This document shows, one piece after another, positions 1 to 11,232 of a stretch of 64,000 bases of DNA. Both the position numbers and the translations under genes were made by a program. The notes under the pieces are model-generated. The model made no database searches, was not told the origin of the DNA, and worked only from the letters and a program-made list of their open reading frames with translations. Source of the DNA: Neelides folsomi (Eukaryota; Arthropoda; Collembola; Neelipleona; Neelidae); contig JAQGBZ010000003.1 of the NCBI GenBank assembly GCA_034687125.1, positions 186,001 to 250,000 on the forward strand. Direction: 5' to 3'. Within the stretch, counting starts at the first letter, position 1; each line of letters starts with the position of its first letter.

Positions 1-312
1 ATTGGGGAGATCAGGGATTCTTCAAAATTGCACGGAACAAAAAGAATCATTGTGGAATTGGCCTAACTGCATTATATCCTAAAACTTCTTAATTCGCAAC
101 GTTTGGCATTAATCGATTATTTTATTTATTATAAAATATATAATATAATTTAATATTACTTATTTTATATTTTAACATAATATTTTGTTGTATCAATTTC
201 ACCCATCAATCCCATCCCATTTTCTTTTATGCATTATAAATGATAAAATGACAAATACGAGGAAATTCAAGAAGTAGGAAAATGTTTTAATTCAATATAT
301 AAATTAATTGAA
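1..312. other. AT-rich 3' flank of the sorting nexin gene
   Basis: No coding frame of any quality is visible here. The stretch is very AT-rich and includes several TTTATT words on the plus strand that would serve as AATAAA signals for the minus-strand gene whose stop codon is at 313. No further feature is seen. Confidence 0.6.
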
Positions 313-2238
313 TTAGTTGATTGAGAATTCTTCTTTGAGGGCCTCAATGGCTCCTTGAAGCACCAACGCCTCTGCCTATATTATAAATTATAAAAGAAAT
401 ATTAAAATCTATTTTTGTGAAAATTATGAATCATGGGAGTTATTTGAATATTACCTTCGCGTGTTTGATTTTGAGCTCCGTTAGGTCGACAAGATTCTTC
501 TTGAAAGCACCAACACGACGAGATTTGAAATCCACGAGTTCTTCTTTTGCTCTTGTTGAAATTGCTTCGAATTTTCCACAAGCTTCAGTTTGAACAGCTT
601 CAGCCTAAAATTCATTTCAGATAAAATTACCATTTATTCTTTGGAATTTAATCAATTATGGAGATCTTCAATAAATTCGAAAAATTGTCCCAACTTACAT
701 CTACGACTTCCATTGTCTTTACGCAGCATTCAAAAAAGAATTTACAAATAATTTTTTGGCATTTTTCAAACCAACATATCAATACCATAATTTCGATAAT
801 AGATAATTTAGCAATTATAGGAGTGATAAATAAAAACTTACAGCTGAAACGTCACGATTTTTAGCCCTTGCTCTGTCAAGGTTCTTATTCGCAGTTTCAT
901 AGTTAGCTAAACAACGCCGACGACGATACAAGAGATTCTTCGCAGCCGCCGAATCTCGATAGTAATAGCGAAGGGTGTCAGAGAGTTTCAAATCTTCGTC
1001 CGACGCGACCCGATTTTCTACTTTTCTTGCCTTCTCCAAAGCTTCTGAGACTCTCGTGAGGAATTTCTCCAATTCGTTGCTGTCAATGGTCGCAAGCTGC
1101 AAGAGTTCCGACGATACTTTGATGAGAGAATCTGAGAGATGTTTATGTGAGCGGGTCATTCGATCCGCCCGACTCGTCGCCTCTTTCAGATGATTCGAAT
1201 AGTCGAGAAGGAACGTTCTCTCAGAATCGAAAAACTCATCAACGTCTTTTGTTCCAGAGGAAAGAAGGAGCTCTTCGGTACTTTGACCCAAGGACTTCAC
1301 AAGTCCCCCGAACAATTCTTTTTTGTTTCGTCCACGGACGGAGAGCTCTTGTTCGTATTCGAGGAACACACGGAAATTATGATCACGACGGAACATGGCG
1401 TGACTCGCGAGACGAGTTAGGAAAACTTCATGCATTGCGACTGTTTTCTTGAAAGTCGCTAAATATTCTCTGTAATATTATCCAATCAATTAAAAATTAA
1501 TATTCCACTCTAAATAAATATTAAATAAAATATTTATCATTTATTTAATTAAAAGTTAATATTAACAAAATATAAAAAAATCTATAAAATTATTAAACAT
1601 GTAAATGAACATACGCTTCGAGTTCTTGTTTCATTTTCGTAAATTCTTCTTTTGTCATTGTTCCTTCTCCTTCCCCGAGTTTTTGAAGCTTTTCTCTCGA
1701 AGCATCAAAATCAGGTTTGGGTGGCGGCGGTGGAATCTAAATCAATTAAATTATTAGAATCAGAAAATACATATCAGAAAGATCTATAAGTAATTCAAAT
1801 AACAGTAAAGTTAACTAACGATATATCCAGCATATTCTTCATTTTCTTCGAAACGGTCATGGAGCCATACGAACTCTTCGTGTTGACGAACGACGGAAAA
1901 TTCTGGCTTTGAAAATTCAGGTGCCGTCGTCTAATAAAAATAAGCGATGTTTAAAAATTAAAAATTGACAAGTTAAAATTTTAGCTGTTTTTTTTTATTA
2001 TTTCTGTATACTTTGGTATGAACAGTGAACTTGACTTTGTCTCTTTCGCTCAATGCGTCTGAAATATCAACGACAAGGGGAGGTTGTTGGCCATCTTCGC
2101 TCCGCCCAGCCTGTCAAAATAAATGAAAAAAATTCCAATTAAACCGACCTCATAGCGATAGTTAGAGCGCATTGAGGGGTTCACCTCGTCGAAATGAAGG
2201 AGTTCAGGACCAGAGTTGAAAGCGTTGCTCGAGAGCAT
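313..2238 (-). CDS. Snx6: SNX5/6/32-type sorting nexin (SNX-BAR)
   Basis: SNX-BAR subunit that, in animals, partners SNX1/2 on endosomes to tubulate membrane and recycle cargo to the Golgi. Seven exons join in phase: 2238-2185, 2110-2012, 1930-1820, 1736-1615, 1469-842, 604-455, 375-313, giving 408 residues, close to the usual 400 or so. The N-terminal third is a PX domain (FTVHTK, then [15 protein letters not shown], then the SNX6-like insert [14 protein letters not shown]). The rest is a BAR coiled-coil region ([23 protein letters not shown]-like [36 protein letters not shown]). The start is the first in-frame ATG at 2238, which follows a GTG-initiated extension I rejected. Family identity comes from remembered vertebrate SNX6/SNX32 sequences. 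Assignment to SNX6 rather than SNX5 or SNX32 is weaker because arthropods usually carry one copy. Confidence 0.95.
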
Positions 2239-3155
2239 GTTTTTTACAACCGCCACCAGCAGAAGAGATTATTTGGTTAAGCTCGGAGAAATTCGAAGGA
2301 CAACTGACTGAGAGAGTGAAAGAGGAGGAAGGGCGGAGGTTATTTTAATTGTAATGAAAAAGAATAGTATTGATGATAGATTTGATAACTACAATGCGAA
2401 ACAAGCAACACGAATAGAAAACCATGAACTTTGATTGTTCATGCGAAGTTAAATAGAGTTGACTTACCATCATAATTATTTAAATCACGAGATCTTCAAT
2501 CTACTGTCACTGTCAAATAAATGATTCAGCCCGATGATCCCCTGAAAAGTCCAGAATGTCTTTAATCATTGACCATCAATTAAGAAGTGATTACTAATTA
2601 TTCAATGCTAAGATAAATAAGTGTTAATTACTGATTGATTGGAATCAATGGGCGGGGTCGATTTGATAATGAAGAGATTATCTCAATTAAATTAATCTCG
2701 TTGACACTTCCACCTTATTGGGAGGGAGTAGAGGAGGAGACCACACGAGTCGCTGTAACGAGACTTCGACTCATTTTCTTTTTCTCATTAAACCCTCATG
2801 GGTTAAATGATACTTTTAAAGAAAACTAACATTAATTGTAAGTACCTAATATAGAAATTGATATGAGTTCGCGTTATTAAATATTAATATTAAAAGAGCG
2901 TTAATGATTTTAATAGCTTTTTTATTTGTTTAATTTTAGATTCAACATAATATAGGTAATTTAATTAGTTTAAGAATTAAATTAAGCTATATAATATTTT
3001 GAGAAAACATTTTCATCAAACGAGATAACGGTTTTATCATAGTTTTATAAAATAAAGATTTTACTAATCTTTTTATAATTAATTTATTTATTGACCTTAT
3101 ATGTAATGTTTAATTTTAATGTGAAGCTTATGTAAAATAATATAATCCTTCCTTA
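2239..3155. other. Spacer between sorting nexin and ionotropic receptor genes
   Basis: It holds the promoter side of the minus-strand sorting nexin gene (just above 2238) and the 3' flank of the minus-strand receptor gene (below 3156). Only short, low-quality ORFs occur, such as 2635-2829. I see no other feature. Confidence 0.5.
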
Positions 3156-5499
3156 TTAGAGCCTTTCGTTTTTTTCATTATCCATTTTAAATTTAATGTT
3201 TCGCAATGATGCAGTGCTAGTGCCATGAATAGATATTGAATCTTTTTTCTCTTCAACTCTTCTATTAAAAATTTTGAAAACCTTAAAATTACACAATTTT
3301 AGACAATTTTCATTGTAGTATTTTTTAATCTTAATTTTTTTCCATTGCAGATACTCAGCGCCAAAGCCGAAGAGAGAAATTAAGGAGCCAAGAGGAATAA
3401 AAAAGAAAACAGCTTTGAGTGATTTCATCGTGAGTGGTTTCTCAGACGCGTCGTCCAAACTCTCCAATTCATCAAGTCTTCTCCACAAAGCGCTTCCGTT
3501 CTGCTTCAATACTTCCTTTCGCCCAATTTGCTTAAAATAATAATTCGACTCTCCTTCCCATCTTCTAAATAAATAACTCTCAACTGCAGCGCCAACAATT
3601 CCTTTACATAATAAAATTTTACGTTAAATTCGTATTATTTATATCTTAAATAAGTATTTAAACTTTAGCATACAAATAAATATATGCATCATAGTACATA
3701 AAGGCTAAGATACTAGTGTAGTGAATATCTATAGACATTATTGAGAGCATAATATGTACCTTTAAATGAGTCCGCAAATGGTGAATCTTTTATAAAAGGC
3801 AAAGACATAGGCATATTCTTAGCAGCCTCTTTTGAGATAAGTAATGGATCAAATCGGGAGTTCCTCGTGATTGTCTTTGCCATTACTTGCTCAATAATTG
3901 GACCCCAATAAATACAAGTTTTCTTCTTTCCAAAGAAGATTTTTTTGATACAACTTACGGGATCATCTTCAGTGACCAGGCGTTTGTTCAATAACTTAAT
4001 TCCTTTGTTCTCGCTCTCTTTGAAGTAAAGCTTCTCAATGATTCCGAGGGCAATTAAACTATTTTCATAGTCGGGACGGGAGGCAAGTTCTGGGTATGTC
4101 AAAGGGACAGGTTCAGGACGAGGAAAAGCGAGATTCGTCCTCAATGTCGATTTGTATCCCGTGCTGAGGATGGTGAAGGAAACGAGAAGAATGAAGGAAA
4201 GATAGCGAATGCCTCTCGGAATGTTTGCCAAACCTTGTTCCATAATTAAAGAATATGGAACGATAGTTCCTGCTTCCCAAACAGTCTCTGTCAATTGGCG
4301 TCCTTTGATCAACCACGTTACGATGAATTGGACAATGCAGATAAGAAAAAACGAGGCAATTGTCCATGCCCAAACTAAACAGCCAAAGATTCAGAGATAA
4401 GTGAAAGAATAATAAGTAAATATTATCCAGTATACTCATGTAAACTTTAAGTAAACACTTAAATATTTTATTAAATGATTTTTTTTATTTTTATTAACTG
4501 CTGTTAATAATTTTGGTAATTTATTAATTACTTACCTTGAGCTGAAAATGGCAATACAAAAGTATACCATTTTAAATCCCTGTCTGGATATTGTGTTAAA
4601 TATATGAGATCAAACGAATGAAGTAAAATTCCTTTACTTGGAAAATCAATCCCTCCAAAGTTAATGTCAACTCCAATGCCATAAGCAAAATCATGGCCTA
4701 ATTCTGGATAAAAAACATAAGAATATGTCCCTGTCCACGTTCCATTTTCATGAAGAGTTCCATAGTCCAAAGCTGTATAAGTTGTTTCAAATGTAAAGTT
4801 AAAGGTCTTACTCGCAGCCTCAATTAAATTATGGCTCATTCCGCCTAAAAGAATTTCCCCGTTTTCCCCATCTCCAATTTTATATCCAAATGGGGGGAAT
4901 TCATTTGTGGCTCCTTTTAAATGTCTTCCTCTCAAATTTCCACCCATTAATGGATTCCCCTTAAGGAACCCGCGGCTTTCAACGTTGTCATAAACTTCAA
5001 GATTTCCCGACCCTTTGAAAATGAATGGATCTGCAAGGATTTGTTGTGACGGGTAAGATACAAAGATTTTGTCTCTTAGTTTTTGAACTGAGGAGAATTT
5101 TACAATTTGCGGGAGGAGAGAAGAAGGAGAAATAAAAATCACTTTGTCTCTTCTTGAATTAACTCGATGTTGAAGACTCATTTTGAGCTGATGTTGAGAC
5201 AATGAAAAAATCCAATACAAATGAGTTAATTCAAAAAATCCGAATTTCTGCTCGAGACGAAGATTTTCAGTGATAGAGTTTGAAAGAAGGATTTGAGTGT
5301 TTGAGAACCAATTCCAGTTAATTGGGCAGTCTTGAACTTTCTTTGTAACTACAATGCGGATTGTTATTGGGAAAGGAGAAATGAAGGAATAATGAGATAG
5401 GATTGAATCTAATGAGAAATTAGGTGAGCAGGGATCATTTAAAATTATTTTTGATCTGGCCAGAGTTGCAAAGATTAGTAAGAAAATATAAAATTCCAT
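3156..5499 (-). CDS. Divergent ionotropic receptor (IR), ligand-gated channel family
   Basis: Predicted chemosensory cation channel of the arthropod IR family (variant ionotropic glutamate receptors). Three exons, 5499-4536, 4374-3760 and 3601-3156, join in phase to 674 residues. A hydrophobic signal peptide (MEFYIFLLIFATLARS) is followed by a poorly conserved N-terminal region. An S1 ligand-binding lobe contains NEFPPFGY and GTWTGTY. A first membrane segment (WAWTIASFFLICIVQFIVTW), a pore region, and a later S2 lobe follow; the last membrane helix is LKAVFFFIPLGSLISLFGF, ahead of a basic tail. The exon 1/exon 2 join restores the codon in front of WAWT. I cannot see the arginine that binds the glutamate carboxylate in true iGluRs, so this looks like a divergent tuning receptor and not the IR8a/IR25a/IR93a co-receptors. 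The C-terminal basic tail is unusually long for an IR. Confidence 0.9.
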
Positions 5500-8399
5500 T
5501 TTTCTGCTTTCACATTCTCCTTTTTCAATTTTGGTTTATTGGTTCAATATCCCAAAAGGAATGTTTCTTTTTTAAAGCCCCTGACCAACACAAAGAATAT
5601 CATTGGAATAAATCGGTGCGAGTGCGACCAGAAAAAGCTTTTTAATTGATATCGAATTTTCCAAAATACACATGTAAATGGTCTTCGTAATCTTAATCAA
5701 ATCAATAATCGAGGAAGGTGCGAAGGTTTGTAAGTGATTGGCTTAAATAATTTCCACTTTCCCATTTTCAAATGCCAAGTTCGACCAAGTTAGTTTCGCA
5801 GAAGACTGACAAGATAATTGCATATTAAATATCAATATATGAATAATAAACGATTTTTGAAAGTAAAATTGTTCATTTTTATAAGTAACCAAGAGAAAAT
5901 AGCATTTTGGAACGTAATAAAATTATGAATAAATTAATGAATGTGAAGTCAGTTCTCATTATGTAATTAAGAGCTGAAATAGTGATTGATAATATCTAGA
6001 TCAAGGTTAATTACACATAGTATTCTATTAAAGTAAATACATAAAAAACAAGAGTGTTGGTTATACTTAACTATACTGGTATACATAAATATTTAGTTAT
6101 GGGTTGATGCATAAATAATTTTTATTGATTACTTATCTAATGAGATGATCGATTCAATTGTGGATTCCCTTTCAAATTCCATGTAATTACTGGAGAGTGA
6201 ATCGTATTTAAATAATTATATGCAATAAAAGGAAATGTTTGGGAAAAATTCATGAATTCACGTCCATTCTGAAGTAACGGCGTAACAAAAGAAGATGGAT
6301 AATGATGATCTAATGGAAATTTAGGCTGATGGGGGTGTTAGGACTGTTATTATTTGATGACTTGATTACATTGTTCATTGCTCTTAAGATTCTTAACATT
6401 GCTGGAGCTTCTAATTGAAAGCGAACATTATTAACGGACAACGGAGGATTGTCGAAGGAGAAAATTAAGACGCATTGCGCATTTGCTTGATTACATATTT
6501 TTCACTATTTTCCATTGCCAAATTAAGCTCCAATGAAAAGATCAGACTAAGATACCTAATTAACAAATCTTTGGTCTACATACAGATATATAATATTTAT
6601 ATAGGTATGTATATGAATATAAATAGATTAGTGAAATAGATACAGATACTCTATTTAGGTATAAGTACAATTACCAATTCAGTAATATTTTTTCCCAATA
6701 AATCAACAATCTTGTTTTGAATTAAGTAATGAATAAGTTCTTTCTTAATTAAAATCAACGTGGAATTGAGAGATTTGTGAATGAAAGAGATTTTAAGGTC
6801 AAGAAATGAGGTTTAACCTTTATGAGTTGATAAATGAAAGAACTTTTAGCAATTTGAAATGACTTTGCAAACTCCTTCGCATCAAAGATTTCAATTCATT
6901 CCTACACATTCCTACTCACTTTCCATTCAATGCTGTAAATGATAAACAATTGTGTCATCTCGTAAGATTTATTGGTTCATCTGCTTTATCTCTATAAAAT
7001 TAGTAATGTTGATTTTGTTATAGATAATATTTATATTGATTTTAGACTACTACTTTTAGAGAATCTAATAGCACAATCGTGCAGAATGTTCAACACACTT
7101 ACATTTAGTTAGGATATTCGCCTTAATAGGCTATTACAGAAAGGCTCATGTGTATCAATATCGATATATTTTATAGTTAATAACATTTAGGTATATAAAA
7201 TGAAGAATATTTACAGATTCTCTCAATATTTTAGTGACTCATAGTAAACCCGAATCAAAATATAGTACAAAATGTCAATAATAGCCAATTTCAAAATGTA
7301 TTTAAAAATATAAAAAAGCACCAAACAAGCAATAATTTTATAAATAGAAATAACTACATTATTATATATATATATATATATATTATGCAGAAAATGAATG
7401 AATTAAATATTCTATTAATATATTATTTCATGTGGATATTATAACCCATTACTCTCTTCGTTTACTCAATTGACAAATGTAGCACGCACTTAGAATTTGA
7501 TCAAGTGACGAGATGTGTAGTGTATAATTTATTAGCATTTGAGGATTCAATAGAATAAATGAAGAGAAGAGGACAAGGTAAAACATGCAGATGAAAGCTT
7601 TCTGTGGGTTCTTTCATCAACGTGCATTAAATTAATCTTTTTGATTCATCAATGCTCTTTGCAAAAAATGCAAAGGTTCATGTTCGTTCATTATGCCACA
7701 AAAAATTTAACTATCTAGCATTATCCAAATGTTACGAATGAAAGTCTCAATGAATTGGCTTGTCAATTGTCAATAGTATGAAAGAGTCCATTATTTATCA
7801 ATATTTATTTTTTAACCTCGATTGCCACCAAAGGCTAATCTTGCAATAACAAATTATTTGTTATTCATTATAATATTTGCACATTTTGCTAAATATCATT
7901 TTATCCACAATTTTATCACAATTTGTATTAATCTTAATTCAAATGGCACATTAAAATGAAAACACTATTAATGTTTATTCTCGTTAAATTGCACTCTCAA
8001 GCAAAAGGGGTTTCAAGCATTGTTTGATATGATAGGGGTAAAATGATAAAAGTATTTTATGAGAAGATAAATCGACTTCCGATTGACGTCACATCCTCCC
8101 GCTGAGTTTGAAGAAAAAGAAATTCATTTCACCTACTTTTCTCTTTTCCTCTACTTTCTTTCCCCTCCCTCTTTTAATTCTTAATTTACTTTTAATTTTC
8201 TCCTCTGCGGGTTCAGAGGTCGTTCACACGCATCCGGTCACCCATCCACCTTCAAAGCTGTAAATTAAACATATTTCACCAATTGGTCTTATTGGGAAAT
8301 TGGCCCAAGTCGAACGTCTCATTTTGTCAATAATCAATTAAGATTTCTCTAACTGTGTCAACTGTCTTTTGCAGGGTGGGTGAGGAGTTTTTAGGAAGG
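5500..8399. other. 2.9-kb AT-rich spacer upstream of the ANKRD13C-like gene
   Basis: No supported exon is seen. Between about 8100 and 8340 the base composition becomes pyrimidine-rich, then GC-rich, and probably contains the 5' untranslated exon of the next gene: a candidate donor follows CAAAGCT near 8260 and a strong acceptor (TTTTGCAG) ends at 8373. A (TA)10 microsatellite lies at 7363-7382. Confidence 0.5.
7363..7382. repeat. (TA)10 microsatellite
   Basis: Ten uninterrupted TA dinucleotides in an AT-rich spacer. Simple repeat with no inferred function. Confidence 0.95.
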
Positions 8400-10776
8400 A
8401 TGAGCCTCGTGATGGCCGAAGCCCTCGAGAGCCGTTTCGAGGACTTGACAAGGAAAGACGATGCGTTTGAGTCATCAAGTTACCCTTTGCATAAAGCTGC
8501 CTTTGAAGGGAACGTGCGGGAGGTTGCAGCTCTCGTGCGACAAGGAATTGATCTCGCAAAAAAAGATCCTCACGGTATGACGTCAATTGAATTTAACAAT
8601 TTAAGTTTTATGATTAAACCCAATTGGGTTCTTTTAAATGTCAACAAATCCAATTTGCAAATTTTGGTGCAAAACCTACAATACAATGGAAATGATTCAT
8701 AAATTTCTCGACTAATGATCATCAGATCATCATCATACATGACATAAACTATAAAAAAATTAATTTAATATTCTTTGAATTAATAATATAAAAATGATTT
8801 GATTTAATAGGAAATACGGCGCTACACATCGCAATCATGTTGGGTCAGAAAGGTTCGTGCTTTTTATACCCATTAAAATTAATTGAATAAAATGCTAAGA
8901 ATTAGTAAATTGAAATGAGGAATTGTGATTCAGAGTGCGTGCAACTTTTGTTGGCCCATGGTGCTCCAGTCAAAGCAAAGAATGGGAAAGGATGGAGTTG
9001 TTTAGCAGAAGCAATATCATACGGCGACAGACCAATGAGTAACCTCAATCACTATTTATTCACCAATTAAGTCATGATTAGTTCCAGATGATGATTAATT
9101 GCAATAATGATGACGTTTGTCAAATCCAACAGTTTCCACACTTTTCCGTAAGTCAAAGCAGCAGCTGAGAGATCAAATGGCAGCCAGGCGGCCGTTCCTC
9201 ATTAAAGCCCTTGAACGAATCGATGATTTCTACATGGAGCTCAAATGGGATTTTCAGTCATGGGGTATTTTACAGAGACTCATTAAATGAATGAAAATAA
9301 ATGACATTTTACTTCCTAAAATGCAAAAAATTACAATATTTCAAAATATGCATTTTTTAGTTCCGCTCGTATCTCGAATTCTTCCTTCCGACGTGTGTAA
9401 AATTTACAAGCGAGGGTCTTCGATTCGCATGGACACAACCCTGTTGGATTTTAATGACATGCGATGGGAGCGAGGAGATATTTCCTTCATCTTCAATAGG
9501 ACGACAGGGAAAGGCGGACCAGTCAAAGGAACTTCGCCCCTCGTCGTAATGGACAACAAGCTCAAAGTGTTTCAAATTCTTACTCAGCAGGTGAGTCAGC
9601 AATAAAAGCCATTTCCATTTCACTCTCAGCCAATTGAATCCATAATGTAAGATTTCATTAAACAGATTGAATCCAGATCAATGTGATTTCATATTACCAT
9701 AACCAAAATGCATTATGAATGAGAGTTAAATTGATTTCATGATTTCAGGAGACGGAGGTTGAATTCGAGGAAGAAATCGATCTATTGATGTCGAGTGACA
9801 TCGTGGTCGCTCAAGTCGCCACGAAAGGCGTCTACTTCACCCGCGCTCAGTCAGGATGGATTTTTCGGGAGGATCGGCGAGAGTCAGTTGGGTCGTACAG
9901 TGCTGACATTTACACCGTCCATGGTGTCACTTTGGAGTCCCACAAGAGGAGGGAACATCTCTCTGATGAAGACTTGCAAAAGAACAAAGAAGCTCTGGTC
10001 GACTCTTTCACTAAACCTCCAACAGAAGCAAATCCTAACGGGGAGGTTTGACAAATTACCCTTTTTATTTAAATTATTAAAAGAATTGTTCAGTTATTCA
10101 ACTATAAATAGTTGTACAATATTTTCAAATTCAAATTTTAAATTTTAGGATCTTCGTCACCGCGAATCCCTTGACCCTCCGCCGCGTAGTGATGCTAATT
10201 GGGAAGATTACATTTCACCTCCTGGCGGGGACCCGCCATGTCTTGGAAGACCAATTGTCGCTAAAAGCTCGTCGAAAGCATTTAAAGCGACACTCGCAAT
10301 GGTATTTAAATTTTTTGGAAAATGTCATCTTTGTACATAAGTTCAAATTGGATTATTTTTAATACTAAACCTTTTTCACATTGATAGAGTGAAGAATTTC
10401 CTATGACTGTTGAAATGCTTCTGAACATTCTCGAAGTCGTAACGCCATTTAAGCACTTAAAGAAGCTTAGAGATTTCGTCACGATGAAACTCCCGCCAGG
10501 ATTCCCCGTCCGGATTGGTAATTTCTTTATTTCTCTAAATAAATCTCAACATTAATTTATTTTCCTCATTCAGAAATCCCGATCCTTCCAACAATAACCG
10601 CAAAAGTCGTGTTCGAGGAATTTGGTAAGTTATCAATAATTAAAACAGTAGAAGTAGAAAGCGGATTTTAAAATGCCAATTTCTTTCCAGGAGTCCGGGA
10701 TGATTTGAGCGTTGATCTGTTCAGTGTTCCAGCGGAGTACGTTGAGAAGAGCAACCGGTTCCCTTTGGACCTCTGA
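8400..10776 (+). CDS. Ankrd13c: ANKRD13C-like ankyrin repeat protein with GPCR-chaperone domain
   Basis: ANKRD13C is an ER-associated chaperone reported to hold newly made GPCRs and control their export. Ten exons join in phase: 8400-8574, 8811-8852, 8934-9038, 9133-9264, 9361-9590, 9749-10045, 10149-10301, 10388-10517, 10574-10624, 10691-10776, for 466 residues. Ankyrin repeats occupy roughly residues 25-120 ([39 protein letters not shown]). The GPCR-chaperone domain follows ([84 protein letters not shown]). The protein stops shortly after this domain, matching ANKRD13C and unlike ANKRD13A/B/D, which carry ubiquitin-interacting motifs. The start at 8400 is the first in-frame ATG after a 5'UTR acceptor; the ATG at 8412 has a better context and is an alternative. 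Confidence 0.95.
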
Positions 10777-10859
10777 CTCACCCAGCGATTTCCCCGTTGC
10801 GCAAGGAGGTCGAGTTCTAATCAACTCCCCTGTGATCCCAACTTAATTTATGTAATGGA

Positions 10860-10865
10860 AATAAA
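10860..10865 (+). terminator. Poly(A) signal AATAAA for the ANKRD13C-like gene
   Basis: Canonical hexamer 84 bases after the stop codon, ahead of the promoter region of the next same-strand gene. Confidence 0.7.
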
Positions 10866-10978
10866 GAAGGAGCCCCTTTGTGTGCCCCATATTCACCATC
10901 CTATGCGGTTCGTTCGTAGTCGAAAGAGAGAGTGGGGGAGAGTCTGGACATGAATATTCACCCCTTGCTCAACGACCC

Positions 10979-10986
10979 TTTATAAT
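10979..10986 (+). promoter_or_regulatory. Candidate TATA box of the apolipophorin gene
   Basis: TTTATAAT lies about 250 bases before the apolipophorin start codon, followed some 20-30 bases later by a CA-containing start-site candidate (ACCTCAGAGG). No ATG intervenes before the coding ATG at 11233. This fits a strongly expressed fat-body-type gene, but it is an inference from spacing only. Confidence 0.45.
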
Positions 10987-11232
10987 CTCTCACTCCGACC
11001 TCAGAGGAGAGCCCAGGCAGGGTTCACACACGACACACAGTTCACGGCATTGAACTTCTTTTTAATCTCACAAGATCATTTTCATCTTGGATTGGTGTTG
11101 TCCAGGGGGATTCCCCTTCACCTCCTCATCGCATCTCTCAGTCCGCCCGTAGGAGGAGAGCCGCTCTCACCACACTCACATATTTCTTGCATTTTCATCT
11201 TACAAACGGAGGTTCTCCCTCCGATCCGAAAC

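Noticed and set aside
1147..1452. Plus-strand ORFs over the sorting nexin exon
   Set aside because: Shadows of the BAR-domain exon.
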